Positions 7,577-17,263 of a stretch of 64,000 nucleotides of DNA are shown piece by piece (position 1 is the first letter of the stretch; the number at the start of each line of letters is the position of its first letter). The stretch lies in the NCBI RefSeq assembly GCF_025836975.1, contig NZ_CP107548.1, positions 1,054,001 to 1,118,000 of the forward strand, written 5' to 3'. A program made the translations under genes and the position numbers. The notes beneath the pieces were generated by a model that did no database searches, was not told the DNA's origin, and was given only the letters and a program-made list of their open reading frames with translations. This stretch comes from Pollutimonas sp. M17 (GTDB taxonomy: Bacteria; Pseudomonadota; Gammaproteobacteria; Burkholderiales; Burkholderiaceae_B).

Positions 7577-8086
7577 ATGTCTCGCGGCAAGTTTAATAAT
7601 AAAGGTTGGCTTGTTTTCTACGGCGAACTGATCGGCGTCTGGACCCGCCGCAGCGGTCAGGTTCAGAATGCCGAGGACGCGGCCCACGACGCGGTTCTGG
7701 GGATGCTGGAGGGCGATGCCGGCGCCATCTCCGACCCCAGGGCCTACTTGCGGCGCAGCTCGTACAACGGTTTGGTTGACATGCACAGGCGTCGCAAGAC
7801 GCATAGTGCGATTCCTCTGCATGAGCTCCAGGAAAATGATCATCCCTGCGGAACGGACGAGCCCGAGTCCGCCCTGCGGACTTCTCAATTGGCGGCCGCG
7901 CTTATGGAGGCGCTGGACGAACTGCCGGCCAAATGCCAGCAAGTGTATGTATACCACCGGCTGGAAGGGCGGACGCATGCCGAAATTGCCGAGGCAATGG
8001 GTTTGTCGCGCAGCATGGTCGAAAAGTATATGATGCGTGCCTTGCACCATATCAATGATCGCCTACAAGAATATGCGCCGTACTGA
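7577..8086 (+). CDS. ECF sigma factor, FecI-like (iron starvation)
   Basis: The 169-residue protein has region 2 near the N-terminus (NAEDAAHDAVLGMLEG, AYLRRSSYNGLVDMHRRR) and region 4 near the C-terminus (LDELPAKCQQVYVYHRLEGR, then HAEIAEAMGLSRSMVEKYM). The YNGLVD and VEKYM patterns are typical of FecI/PvdS-group sigma factors, which direct RNA polymerase to siderophore receptor genes. A Fur box lies just upstream, and the FecR gene overlaps its 3' end. The likely target is the receptor gene 1.2 kb downstream. Confidence 0.92.
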   Translation: MSRGKFNNKGWLVFYGELIGVWTRRSGQVQNAEDAAHDAVLGMLEGDAGAISDPRAYLRRSSYNGLVDMHRRRKTHSAIPLHELQENDHPCGTDEPESALRTSQLAAALMEALDELPAKCQQVYVYHRLEGRTHAEIAEAMGLSRSMVEKYMMRALHHINDRLQEYAPY

Positions 8087-9077
8087 TCACACAGCCTGTG
8101 CGCCTGAAACCGCGGATTTGCGCGAGCTTGCGGTTTGGTGGTTCACGCGCATGCACTCGGGCGAGGCGACCGAGGACGACAGACGCGGTTGCGATGCCTG
8201 GCGCAAGGCCGATGCCGAGCATGACCGGCTGTATCGCAATATGGAATATTTCTGGAGCGCCGCGCAGGAAGTGCCGAAAGATCGCCTGCGGGCTGTCCTG
8301 GACAAAGGCCGGGCGCAGGCGGATGTGAATGCCGCAAGGCGCCGTTATATTGCCTGGGGCGCCGGCGCCGCCTGCACCGCGGGCGTGGTGGCGGCTGTTG
8401 CGGGCTTGCAGCTGCAGGGCCGCAGCGGTGTGAATACGATAAGACTGGCAACCAGGCCCGGGGAGCAGCGCGAGGTCGTCTTGCCGGAGGGCTCGGTATT
8501 GAACCTCAATACGGCGACGACGGCAGCCGTTCGCTTGTACGCGGATCGCAGGACCGTGGAGCTCTTGGCGGGGGAAATCATGTTCAACGTCGAGCATGAC
8601 ATCCGTCGTCCATTCATTATCGATGCCGGGCATAGCCAGATCACCGTCACAGGCACCAGCTTCAATGTTCGGCGCGACCCGGACCGTGTGCACGTGCTTG
8701 TCGAGCATGGCTCGGTGGATGTCCAGGCGGGGCCGTGGTGGCATCGCCACCGCAGGCATTTGAAGCCTGGGCAAAGCGCGAGCATAGACGAATCTTTTGA
8801 AATCACGATAGCGGAAAACGTCAACGTCGCCTCCATGGTCGCATGGAGGCGCGGCAAGATCGTATTCGAGAATACGCCACTGAGCCGGGTTGTCGCCGAA
8901 ATGGGCCGCTATCTGGATTACCCCATCACCTTGAGCGATACCCATCTTGCGGATATCGGCATCAACGGCGTGTTCAGTATCGACGATCCGTCCGCAATGC
9001 TGCGGGCCTTGCCGCTGATTGCTCCGGTCAGGATGCTCAAGCGCGGCAATGGCGGTGTGGCGATAGTCGCGCGCTAG
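8073..9077 (+). CDS. FecR-family anti-sigma / signal-transducing protein
   Basis: The protein has 334 residues from ATG 8073, overlapping the sigma gene by 14 bp; GTG 8037 and ATG 8055 are alternative starts. The N-terminal cytoplasmic part (LAVWWFTRMHSGEATEDDR) is the DUF4880 sigma-binding region. One membrane span lies near residues 85-108 (AWGAGAACTAGVVAAVAGLQ). The periplasmic part holds the FecR domain (REVVLPEGSVLNLNT, VELLAGEIMFNV, ITVTGTSFNV) and a C-terminal DUF4974-like segment (VFENTPLSRVVAEMGRYLDY). It relays receptor occupancy to the sigma factor. Confidence 0.92.
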   Translation: MRRTDHTACAPETADLRELAVWWFTRMHSGEATEDDRRGCDAWRKADAEHDRLYRNMEYFWSAAQEVPKDRLRAVLDKGRAQADVNAARRRYIAWGAGAACTAGVVAAVAGLQLQGRSGVNTIRLATRPGEQREVVLPEGSVLNLNTATTAAVRLYADRRTVELLAGEIMFNVEHDIRRPFIIDAGHSQITVTGTSFNVRRDPDRVHVLVEHGSVDVQAGPWWHRHRRHLKPGQSASIDESFEITIAENVNVASMVAWRRGKIVFENTPLSRVVAEMGRYLDYPITLSDTHLADIGINGVFSIDDPSAMLRALPLIAPVRMLKRGNGGVAIVAR

Positions 9078-9151
9078 CGCCTTTCCACCTTTCTTCAGGA
9101 CCTTCGATCCGGCTTCTATGGTCGATGCGCTACCTTGCTCTCCTGTTACAA

Positions 9152-9170
9152 AATGGTTCTCATTTGCATT
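9152..9170. promoter_or_regulatory. Fur-box-like operator upstream of the siderophore receptor gene
   Basis: AATGGTTCTCATTTGCATT contains TTCTCATTTGCA, close to the reverse complement of the site at 7515 (TGAGAATTATTTGCA). It lies in the 226-bp gap before the receptor start, suggesting separate iron control of the receptor. Confidence 0.6.
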
Positions 9171-9303
9171 GAGGTGTTTGCCCCGCTGAAACGTCTTGTA
9201 TGTGGAAGGAAGGGCTTTTTCTGAAAGATCGATCCATCTACAGATCTTCGTAAAAAGATGGGCGCGGCCGCGCCGGGCATTTCATTGGGGAAGCATCAGC
9301 ATT

Positions 9304-11757
9304 GTGGGCAAAGTAGTCGAAACCTCGCGCGTATCGTCGCGCGCACACCCGTTTTTTTTCGGCACGGGCATTTTGGCGTTGTCGGCGGCTTTATCGCTTG
9401 GGCTTGCGCCGTCTGCCGCGCATGCGCAGGAAACCGCTGTCCAACTGAGCATTCCGGCCCAGCCTCTGGGCAAGGCCTTGCTGCAATTGGGCCAGCAGAC
9501 CTCGCTGCAAATTTTCTATAGCCAGAGCGTGGTGGAGGGCCATGTGGCCCCGTCCGTGTCGGGAAGCCTGGCGCCGGAAGAAGCGTTGCGCCGCCTGCTT
9601 CAGGGAACCGGAATCGAGTACAGCCGCCAGGGAAACAGCGTCACCTTGTCGCGGACATCCTCGTTGACCGAGCTGGCTCCCGTGCGGGTAAAGGCGGCGG
9701 GTCTGTCGGATCCCACGACCGAGGGTACGGGTTCCTATACCAGCGGATCCGCCAATACGGCGACCAAGCTGAATCTATCCCTGCGCGAGACGCCGCAATC
9801 GGTCAGCGTGATTACCCGTCAGCGTATGGACGATCAAGGCTTGACGCAATTATCGGATGTGGTTGTCCAGACGCCGGGGCTGACGCTGGATTCCAGCGGC
9901 AATGCGGGCTCCGATTCCAGCGTCATTTATTCACGCGGCTTTGAAGTCGACAACTATCAGATAGACGGCGTCGCCCAGTCGTACAGCAACTACAGCAAGA
10001 TATTCCAGACCAACGATATGGCGCTGTACGACAGGGTGGAGATCGTGCGCGGCGCGACGGGGCTGATGAACGGCGTCGGTTCGCCGGGAGCCACCATCAA
10101 TCTGGTGCGAAAGCGGCCAACCCGGGAGTTCCAGGCGTCGGTCAGGGCTGAAGCGGGTTCATGGAACCACTACCGCAGCGAGGCCGATATCTCGACGCCG
10201 TTCAATGACGATGGTTCTGTGCGCGGCCGGCTGGTTGCAGTGTGGCAGGACAATGATTCATATATCGACAGGCTGGAGGAGCGCAAGAAGATCCTGTATG
10301 GCATCGTCGAGGCCGATTTGGGACCGGACACCCTGGCTGCGGCGGGTTTTACGTTCCAGCAGCACGATGCGACAGGCCACGCCAGGTCGGGACGGCCTGC
10401 TTTTTATTCGGACGGGTCGCGTGCGCATTGGGATCGTTCGGATTCCGCGGCGGCGGACTGGGCCTATTCCAAGCGGCGCATCCAGTCGCTGTTCGCATCG
10501 CTGGAGCACCGGTTCCAGAACGACTGGCTGGTCAAGGGTACGTATACCCGTGCATCGAACGAGTACGATGAAGTGCTGGGGTACGCGGCCGGGGGATATC
10601 CCGACAAGCTGACAGGCGCGGGCGCCAACCTTTGGGCAGGCCGGTGGGCAGGCAAACCCGTGCAGGACAACCTGGATGTCTATGCCACCGGACCATTCAC
10701 CCTGTTCGGGCGCAAGCACGACCTGGTGTTCGGCGCGACAACGACCAGGACCAAGGAAGACACGCCCACCTACAATCTGTGGTGGTTCGATGACTGGAGC
10801 AACTCCATACCCAATATCTTCACCTGGGATGGCCGTTATCCGAATCAGCCGCCCAATCCGGCCACCGGGGAAATGCGGATCGACGAGCGTGTGACCAGCG
10901 CTTATACGACGCTGCGGTTCCGCCCCACCGACGCGTTATCGCTTATCGTCGGAGGCCGCGTCACCAGTTGGAAAAGCGACAAGAGCACCTTGTCCTATGC
11001 CACTGGCAAGACCACGGTGGCCAATCGGTCGGAAAACGACAAGCTGACTCCTTACGCGGGCATCGTCTATGACCTTACCGATAACTGGTCGGCGTATGCG
11101 AGCTACACCAATATCTTCAAGCCGCAGACCAGCAAGGACATCAACGGCGACTACCTGGATCCATTGCTGGGCAATAGCTATGAAGTGGGGGCAAAGGGCT
11201 CGTTTTTCGACGATAGGCTCAATATCGCCGCTGCAATGTACCGTATACAGCAAGACAACTTCGGCATTGCCATTCCGGGCGCTTTTGCCCCGGACGGTTC
11301 GGGCGCCTTCGAAGCGGTTTCGGGCACGCAGACCCGCGGTTTCGAAATCGAGGCATCGGGCGAGCTGGCCAGGAACTGGCAGGCATCGCTTAGTTTTGGG
11401 CGCTCGGTCACCCAGGACCGCAATAAGGCAACGATCAATACCGGCGTTCCGCAAAATACCGTGAAGCTGTTCACCAGCTATCGCTTTCCCCAGATCGGCC
11501 ATGGCCTGACGGTTGGCGCGGGGCTGCGCTGGCAAAGCGAGATCTATAGCGACAACCTGGGTCCGACGGGCAAGGCCCGCTTCACGCAGGATGCCTACAC
11601 CGTGGTCGATCTTATGGCCCACTACGCCATTACTCGCCAGGTCTCGGCCTATCTCAATGTATACAACGCCTTCGATAAATCGTATTACACCTCGACGGGC
11701 ACGGCCTATTATGGCGCGCCGCGATCCATAAAGGCCGGCCTCGACATCCGTTTTTAA
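9304..11757 (+). CDS. TonB-dependent siderophore receptor with N-terminal STN signalling domain
   Basis: GTG 9304 (GGGGAAG upstream) gives 817 residues with a clean signal peptide (FFFGTGILALSAALSLGLAP, then SAAHAQ); the TTG frame at 9196 would add 36 residues without a signal start. Residues ~45-110 are the STN domain (LSIPAQPLGKALLQLGQQTS, VSGSLAPEEALRRLLQGTG), which contacts FecR. A TonB-box-like ELAPVRVKA follows, then the plug (LRETPQSVSVITRQRMDDQG, VIYSRGF, VEIVRGATGLM) and a 22-strand barrel ending in SIKAGLDIRF. The plug matches FpvA/FoxA-type ferri-siderophore receptors. Ligand unknown. Confidence 0.93.
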   Translation: MGKVVETSRVSSRAHPFFFGTGILALSAALSLGLAPSAAHAQETAVQLSIPAQPLGKALLQLGQQTSLQIFYSQSVVEGHVAPSVSGSLAPEEALRRLLQGTGIEYSRQGNSVTLSRTSSLTELAPVRVKAAGLSDPTTEGTGSYTSGSANTATKLNLSLRETPQSVSVITRQRMDDQGLTQLSDVVVQTPGLTLDSSGNAGSDSSVIYSRGFEVDNYQIDGVAQSYSNYSKIFQTNDMALYDRVEIVRGATGLMNGVGSPGATINLVRKRPTREFQASVRAEAGSWNHYRSEADISTPFNDDGSVRGRLVAVWQDNDSYIDRLEERKKILYGIVEADLGPDTLAAAGFTFQQHDATGHARSGRPAFYSDGSRAHWDRSDSAAADWAYSKRRIQSLFASLEHRFQNDWLVKGTYTRASNEYDEVLGYAAGGYPDKLTGAGANLWAGRWAGKPVQDNLDVYATGPFTLFGRKHDLVFGATTTRTKEDTPTYNLWWFDDWSNSIPNIFTWDGRYPNQPPNPATGEMRIDERVTSAYTTLRFRPTDALSLIVGGRVTSWKSDKSTLSYATGKTTVANRSENDKLTPYAGIVYDLTDNWSAYASYTNIFKPQTSKDINGDYLDPLLGNSYEVGAKGSFFDDRLNIAAAMYRIQQDNFGIAIPGAFAPDGSGAFEAVSGTQTRGFEIEASGELARNWQASLSFGRSVTQDRNKATINTGVPQNTVKLFTSYRFPQIGHGLTVGAGLRWQSEIYSDNLGPTGKARFTQDAYTVVDLMAHYAITRQVSAYLNVYNAFDKSYYTSTGTAYYGAPRSIKAGLDIRF

Positions 11758-11804
11758 ATGCAAGCGGGAACACAGATCCAGGCTCCGATGCGTGACGTTG
11801 AATC

Positions 11805-12986
11805 ATGAGCCATAGGCAGAGACGTGGCGGGTTTCGCTGGCTGGCACTGGTGCTGGCGATGGCGGGTGTTGCCGCTTTGCCTTCATGGTGGGCGAATGGC
11901 GCCATCGCCTATGAAACGGTGACCGTGCGGCGGGATGACGTCCAGGCCAGCGTGGCGGCCATAGGCGTCCTGCAGCCGCGGCGCTATGTGGATGTGGGCG
12001 CGCAGGTTTCGGGACAGATCAATCGCCTGCACGTGCAAGCGGGCGCGGCGGTCGAGAAGGGGCAATTGCTGGTCGAGATAGATCCCAGCGTCCAGCAGGC
12101 GACGGTCGATGCCGGCAGGGCTTCTCTTGCGGGGCTGCGGGCGCAGTTGAAGGATCAGGAAGCCCAGCGGCGCCTGGCGGGGCAGCAGCATGCCCGTCAG
12201 AAACGCATGGCCGCCGGCGGCGCCGCACGGCTCGAGGACTTGCAGGCCGCACAGGCCGCCCTCGAGTCGGCCGATGCCCGGATGGATAATTTGCGAGCCC
12301 AGATCGCCCATATGCAGGCGACGCTCAAGGCCGATGAGGTTCGCCTGGGCTACACGCGTATTTTCGCTCCCATGGGCGGGACGGTGATATCGGTCGCCGC
12401 GCGCGAGGGCCAGACCTTGAACGCGACTTATCAGACACCCAGCATTCTGCGCATCGCTGATCTGTCGGGCATGACGGTATGGACGGACGTCTCGGAAGCG
12501 GATGTCGGAAAAGTGAAACCCGGCATGCCGGTCAGTTTTACGACCCTGGGCAGTTACGGAAGCGACGACGCCAGGCAGTGGACGAGCACCGTACGGCAGA
12601 TACTGCCCGCGCCGCCCCTGCCCGACGGGCAGGGCGAAGCGGGTGCCGCGCCGGCGCCCGCCACCAAGGCGGTTGTCTATACGGTGCTGTTCGACGTCGA
12701 TAATCCGGATGGCGAGTTAATGCCGCAGATGACTGCGCAGGTTTCATTCAAGGTCGCCAGTGCCGGCAATGTGATTGCGGCGCCGTTGTCGGCGCTCACC
12801 CCCGGGGAAGGCGGCTCATATACGGCTCGTGTGGTGGGCGGCGACGGACGAGCCGAGCTGCGGCGATTGCGCCTTGGCGTGCGCAATCGGCATGTCGCGC
12901 AAGTGCTTGAAGGCCTGGCGGAAGGGGATAGATTGATTTTGGCTGAAGTCCGCGATGACAAGGGTGTGTCTTGGTTCCAGTGGTGA
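11805..12986 (+). CDS. MacA-type periplasmic adaptor of an ABC efflux pump
   Basis: The 393-residue protein has one N-terminal membrane helix (LALVLAMAGVAALPSWW), a split lipoyl domain (VDVGAQVSGQINRLHVQAGA ... GYTRIFAPMGGTVISV), a coiled-coil hairpin at about residues 95-165 and a beta-barrel region (TVWTDVSEADVGKVKPGMPV). It bridges MacB to the outer-membrane channel. It starts 47 bp after the receptor and overlaps or abuts macB. Pumps of this kind beside pyoverdine receptors (PvdR of PvdRT-OpmQ) export or recycle siderophore. Confidence 0.9.
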   Translation: MSHRQRRGGFRWLALVLAMAGVAALPSWWANGAIAYETVTVRRDDVQASVAAIGVLQPRRYVDVGAQVSGQINRLHVQAGAAVEKGQLLVEIDPSVQQATVDAGRASLAGLRAQLKDQEAQRRLAGQQHARQKRMAAGGAARLEDLQAAQAALESADARMDNLRAQIAHMQATLKADEVRLGYTRIFAPMGGTVISVAAREGQTLNATYQTPSILRIADLSGMTVWTDVSEADVGKVKPGMPVSFTTLGSYGSDDARQWTSTVRQILPAPPLPDGQGEAGAAPAPATKAVVYTVLFDVDNPDGELMPQMTAQVSFKVASAGNVIAAPLSALTPGEGGSYTARVVGGDGRAELRRLRLGVRNRHVAQVLEGLAEGDRLILAEVRDDKGVSWFQW

Positions 12987-12991
12987 GCGGC

Positions 12992-14974
12992 ATGCGGCGC
13001 GGCCCGGCGCCGCTGATCGAGTTGCGCGGTATTTGCAAGCAGTATGGGGGTGCTGACGGCACGCGCGGCGGCGGCCCCGAGATCCGGGTTCTGCATGACG
13101 TCGACCTGACCATAGACGGGGGAGAGTTTGTCGCCATCGTGGGCGCTTCGGGCTCGGGGAAATCGACGCTGATGCATATCCTTGGCTGCCTGGATAAACC
13201 GACTTCGGGCAGCTACCTTTATGGCGGGCGGGATGTCGCGGATCTTGGCGCGGATGAGTTGGCATGGCTGCGCCGTCAGGCGTTCGGCTTCGTATTCCAG
13301 GGCTATCACTTGATCGCGACGGAGTCGGCGCTCGAAAACGTCGGCGTGCCGGCCATCTACGCGGGTATGCCCGAAGCCGCCCGCATGCAGCGCGCAAGCG
13401 CATTGCTGGAGCGCTTGGGCTTGGCCGACAAATTGCACAATAGGCCCAAGCAGCTTTCCGGCGGACAGCAGCAACGGGTTTCGATCGCAAGGGCCTTGAT
13501 GAACGGCGGGCGCATCCTGCTTGCCGACGAGCCGACCGGAGCGCTGGACAGCCGCAGCGGGGCGGAAGTCATGTCCCTGCTGCGCGAACTGGCCGCGCAG
13601 GGGCATACTGTCATCCTCATTACGCATGATCGTGAAATTGCAAGCCAGGCATCGCGCATCATCGAGATACGCGATGGAGCGATTGTGAGCGACAGCGCTG
13701 CCGGCTTCAGGAGGGGCCGCGCTTCATCGGACGTTCTCGAGTTCGGCGGGAGCGATGCCGCCCGCGATGCAATGGCCGCGGCCTGGCTCGGCTTGTGCGA
13801 GGCCATGCGCACCGCCTGGCGCGGCATGTGCATCCATCGCAGCCGCAGCATCCTGACGCTGCTGGGCGTCGTCATAGGCGTGGCATCGGTGATTGTGATG
13901 ATGGCCGTCGGAGAAGGCGCGCGCCAGCGCATCGTTGCCCAAATGGGCACCCTGGGCACGACGGTGATGTATATGGGCAGCCGCAGCCCCTCCGGCGGAG
14001 GGCCGCAGGGCATATTGACCCTGGAGGACCTGGATGCCATTGCGGAACTTCCCGACATTCGCCGCGTGATGCCGGTGATCGGCGACCCCATTACCGTCCG
14101 CTTCGGAAATGCCGGCAGGCTGGTTTATGTTTTTGCCAGCAACAACTCCATGCCCGCGGTGCATCGCTGGGAACTTGCCCTTGGACGCTACTATACCGAT
14201 GCCGAGGATCGCGGCTTGGCGGCCGTGGCCGTGATGGGCAGCAAGGCGCGGGAGCATTTTTTTCCCGATGGCCGCAACCCTATAGGCAGCCAGTTGCTGA
14301 TCGGCAATTCACCCTTTGAAATCATCGGCGTGATGACCGAGCGCGGCGCGGAGTCGGGTGCGCAAAGCTATGACGAAATGGTATTCATTCCCTATCAGTC
14401 GGGGCGGGCTCGCGTCTATCAGGCCCAGACGCAGCCGGATTATGTCGTGATAGAGGCCGTGTCGCCGGATGTGGTGCTTGCCGCGGAGGCCGCGATGACG
14501 GAACTTCTATTGGATCGCCACGGCGGCAGGGACGATTTTTCTGTGTCGAATGCGGCGGCGAAGCTGCAGGCGGAAGCGGAAACGCGAAATGCGATGACGA
14601 TGATGCTGGGCTTGATCGCCGCCGTTTCGCTGGTCGTGGGCGGCATAGGCGTCATGACCGTAATGCTGATGGCCGTACGCGAGCGCAGGAAGGAAATCGG
14701 CATCCGGATCGCCACGGGAGCCCGGCAGCGCGACATCCTCAGGCAGTTCCTGGTCGAGGCGATCCTGCTGACCGTGCTGGGAGGCGGAGCGGGCGTGCTG
14801 TCCGGCTTGATTGTTGGGGCGGTATTGATTGCAATGGGCGTGCCCCTGGTGTTTTCGGCGAGCGCGATACTGGGCGCTTTCGGGTGCGCGGTCGCGACCG
14901 GATTGCTTTTTGGCTACATGCCGGCCAGGTCCGCGGCACGCCTGGAACCCGTCCTTGCGCTGGCGGGAGACTAG
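12992..14974 (+). CDS. MacB-type ABC exporter (ATPase-permease fusion)
   Basis: The protein has 660 residues from ATG 12992; TTG 12971 and GTG 12983 are alternative starts overlapping macA. The N-terminal ATPase has Walker A GASGSGKST, signature [14 protein letters not shown] and Walker B ILLADEPTGALD. The membrane half has one span before a periplasmic domain (LTLLGVVIGVASVIVMMAVG) and three after it, with the FtsX-type stretch MAVRERRKEIGIRIATGARQ. MacB works by mechanotransmission, pushing periplasmic substrates through the channel. The substrate here is inferred to be a siderophore from context. Confidence 0.92.
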   Translation: MRRGPAPLIELRGICKQYGGADGTRGGGPEIRVLHDVDLTIDGGEFVAIVGASGSGKSTLMHILGCLDKPTSGSYLYGGRDVADLGADELAWLRRQAFGFVFQGYHLIATESALENVGVPAIYAGMPEAARMQRASALLERLGLADKLHNRPKQLSGGQQQRVSIARALMNGGRILLADEPTGALDSRSGAEVMSLLRELAAQGHTVILITHDREIASQASRIIEIRDGAIVSDSAAGFRRGRASSDVLEFGGSDAARDAMAAAWLGLCEAMRTAWRGMCIHRSRSILTLLGVVIGVASVIVMMAVGEGARQRIVAQMGTLGTTVMYMGSRSPSGGGPQGILTLEDLDAIAELPDIRRVMPVIGDPITVRFGNAGRLVYVFASNNSMPAVHRWELALGRYYTDAEDRGLAAVAVMGSKAREHFFPDGRNPIGSQLLIGNSPFEIIGVMTERGAESGAQSYDEMVFIPYQSGRARVYQAQTQPDYVVIEAVSPDVVLAAEAAMTELLLDRHGGRDDFSVSNAAAKLQAEAETRNAMTMMLGLIAAVSLVVGGIGVMTVMLMAVRERRKEIGIRIATGARQRDILRQFLVEAILLTVLGGGAGVLSGLIVGAVLIAMGVPLVFSASAILGAFGCAVATGLLFGYMPARSAARLEPVLALAGD

Positions 14975-14976
14975 CG

Positions 14977-16344
14977 ATGCGGATCGTGATCGCACTGTGC
15001 TTGCTGCCGTTGCTGGCGGCATGTTCTGTCCAGGTCCAACATTCGGAAATGGGTCTTGCGCTGCCCGCCAACTGGACGGTGCCCGGCCAGGCCGCACCTC
15101 GCAACGAGACTCTTTCGAATTGGTGGGCCGCTTTCGACGATCCGGAACTGGCGGCTTTGATACGGCAGTCGCGGGAGGGCAGCTTCGACATCGCCGCGGC
15201 GGCGGCCAGGGTCGGCCAAGCGCGCGCGCTCGCACGCATGGCGGGCGCGGCGATGCTTCCGCGCGTCGATGCCGATATTTCCGCTTCGTATGGCAAAGAG
15301 GAAACGGGCCGCGCGTCGGGCGGCGCTTATTCCGCCGGTGTTTCGGCGGCGTATGAGGTCGATGTATGGGGTGGAAACGCGGCGCAAAGGGATGCTGCCC
15401 TGGCCGCGCTCGCCGCGACACAGTATGGAAGGGATGCCGTTGCCATTACCCTGTTTGCGGAAGTGGGGTCCGCTTACTTTCAGACGGCGGCTTTGCGCGA
15501 GCGCGTAAAGATCGCGCGGTTGAACCTTGCCAGCGCGGAACGGATCCTTGAACTGCTGCACGTGCGCGCGGCGGCCGGCGCGGCAACTCCTTTGGAGGTG
15601 GCTCAGCAGAGCGCATTGACCGAGGCGCAGCGGCAGGCCCTGGCTGAACGGCGCCAGCAGGCCCAAGACAGCCTGACGACTCTTGCCGTATTGCTGGGGC
15701 GGCCCCTGCAGAACCTGGTAATCGAGCGTGCGGATCTCGCGGGCCTGTCCGTCCCGGCGATTTCCGCGGGGGTGCCTTCCGAACTGATTGTGCGCAGGGC
15801 GGATCTGGCAAAGGCCGAGCGCAGCTTGGCGGCCGCCGATGCCGATGTGGCGGCGGCGCGGGCGGCCATGCTGCCCAGCCTGACGCTTGGCGCCGGCGCC
15901 TCGGCGGGTTCGGAGCACTGGCGCCGGATGCTCCATGCGCCGCTTTATACGCTGGTGGCGGGGCTGGCCGCTCCGGTTTTCGATGGCGGGCGGCTGAGCG
16001 CGGCGCGCGACCAGGCGTATGCGCGCCGCGAAGAGCTGTTGGCGGATTACCGCGGCGCCATTATCCGGGCCCTGGGAGAAGTTGAAATCGCATTGAATGC
16101 CGTGCAGAGCGCGGCCAGCCAGCGCCAGATCCAGGCGAAGGCCTTGCACCATGCCCGCGTGGCCGTGGAACTGGCCGAGTCGCGCTACCGGTGGGGGGCG
16201 GAATCCATGCTGGCTGTCCTGGACGTCCAGCGTACGCTGTATGCCGCCCAGGATGAGGCCGTGGAGTTGGCACTGAGGCAGTTGCTGGCGGGGGTCGGGC
16301 TATTCAAGGCGCTGGGCGGCGGCTGGGCAGGAGCGGCCCTCTAG
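14977..16344 (+). CDS. Outer-membrane efflux lipoprotein (NodT/OprM family)
   Basis: The 456-residue TolC-like channel starts at ATG 14977, 2 bp after the macB stop. Its lipoprotein signal ends in LLAACS (lipidated Cys about residue 15). Family marks are LSNWWAAFDDPELAALI near the N-terminus, two repeats of the alpha-barrel pattern (VGSAYFQTAALRERVKIARL; VEIALNAVQSAASQRQ) and LAAPVFDGGRL. It completes the tripartite MacAB-type exporter; the set probably forms one transcript with the receptor gene. Confidence 0.92.
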   Translation: MRIVIALCLLPLLAACSVQVQHSEMGLALPANWTVPGQAAPRNETLSNWWAAFDDPELAALIRQSREGSFDIAAAAARVGQARALARMAGAAMLPRVDADISASYGKEETGRASGGAYSAGVSAAYEVDVWGGNAAQRDAALAALAATQYGRDAVAITLFAEVGSAYFQTAALRERVKIARLNLASAERILELLHVRAAAGAATPLEVAQQSALTEAQRQALAERRQQAQDSLTTLAVLLGRPLQNLVIERADLAGLSVPAISAGVPSELIVRRADLAKAERSLAAADADVAAARAAMLPSLTLGAGASAGSEHWRRMLHAPLYTLVAGLAAPVFDGGRLSAARDQAYARREELLADYRGAIIRALGEVEIALNAVQSAASQRQIQAKALHHARVAVELAESRYRWGAESMLAVLDVQRTLYAAQDEAVELALRQLLAGVGLFKALGGGWAGAAL

Positions 16345-16370
16345 CCCGCCCAGCCGCAAAGTCCGCACGG

Positions 16371-17093
16371 TCAGGCACCACACAAACCCACCGTCATGCC
16401 GCCGCATATATACAGCACCTGACCGGTGATGAAGCCGGCCCGGTCATCCATGAAACTGGCGACGCCGTGCGCGACATCTTCGGGCTGGCCCAGCCTTTGG
16501 ACGGGCACGCTGGCCAGAATCTGGCGGGTCCGCTCGGAGTCGGGCGGATTGGCGTTCATGAACAGCTCGGTGGCGATGGGGCCGGGGCCGATCGCATTGA
16601 CGGTGATGCCGTGGCGGGCCAGCTCCAGCGCCCAGGTGCGCGTCAGGCCGATCAGGCCGGCCTTGGAGGCCGAGTAGGCGCTGCGCAATTCCTTGCCCAG
16701 GGCGGCGCGTGAGCTGATGTTGACGATACGGCCGAAGCCGGCGGATTTCATGGCCGGCAGCAGGCTTTGCGCCAGCAACAGCGGTACTTCCAGGTTCAGG
16801 CGTGCGACCTTGCGCAGTGCGTCGATATCCGTTTCTTCCAGTGATGCCGGCTGGACCATTCCGGCATTGTTGACCAGGCGGGTGATGCCGTATCGGGATT
16901 GCAGCTCGTTCAATCGGGCCTGTAGCGAGCCGGTGTCGAGCAGGTCAATGGGAATGTGGGTTTCATTCGGAGACAGGGCCGTGGGCGGATTGATGTCCAG
17001 GTTGACGGGCAGGAACCCGTCTTGCGACAAACGTTCCACAATGGCTTTGCCTATGCCGTTGCTGCCGCCGGTCACCAATACGTATTGAGTCAT
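16371..17093 (-). CDS. SDR-family NAD(P)-dependent oxidoreductase
   Basis: This 240-residue classical short-chain dehydrogenase has the cofactor motif TGGSNGIGKA at residues 8-17, NNAG (LVNNAGMV), a catalytic Ser in ISSRAALG, and YSASK with Tyr and Lys. The C-terminal QVLYICGGMTVG is typical of FabG-like members. It converges with the efflux operon and diverges from the D-2-hydroxyacid dehydrogenase gene 170 bp away. The substrate cannot be told from sequence. Confidence 0.88.
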   Translation of the reverse strand: MTQYVLVTGGSNGIGKAIVERLSQDGFLPVNLDINPPTALSPNETHIPIDLLDTGSLQARLNELQSRYGITRLVNNAGMVQPASLEETDIDALRKVARLNLEVPLLLAQSLLPAMKSAGFGRIVNISSRAALGKELRSAYSASKAGLIGLTRTWALELARHGITVNAIGPGPIATELFMNANPPDSERTRQILASVPVQRLGQPEDVAHGVASFMDDRAGFITGQVLYICGGMTVGLCGA

Positions 17094-17263
17094 TCCGATT
17101 TCCTTGCTGTTCTGTATGGCAGCAATTTAATCACAGCGAGGACGCGGCCAGCATGGGGCAGGAGGGCCAGCCTGAAGCCTGGTTTTCGGCCCCGCCGATA
17201 GAAATGGACTAAAGTAGTCAAAACGGTCGGCATCACGGCGACCTGACAACGAGGAAAGCGTTC

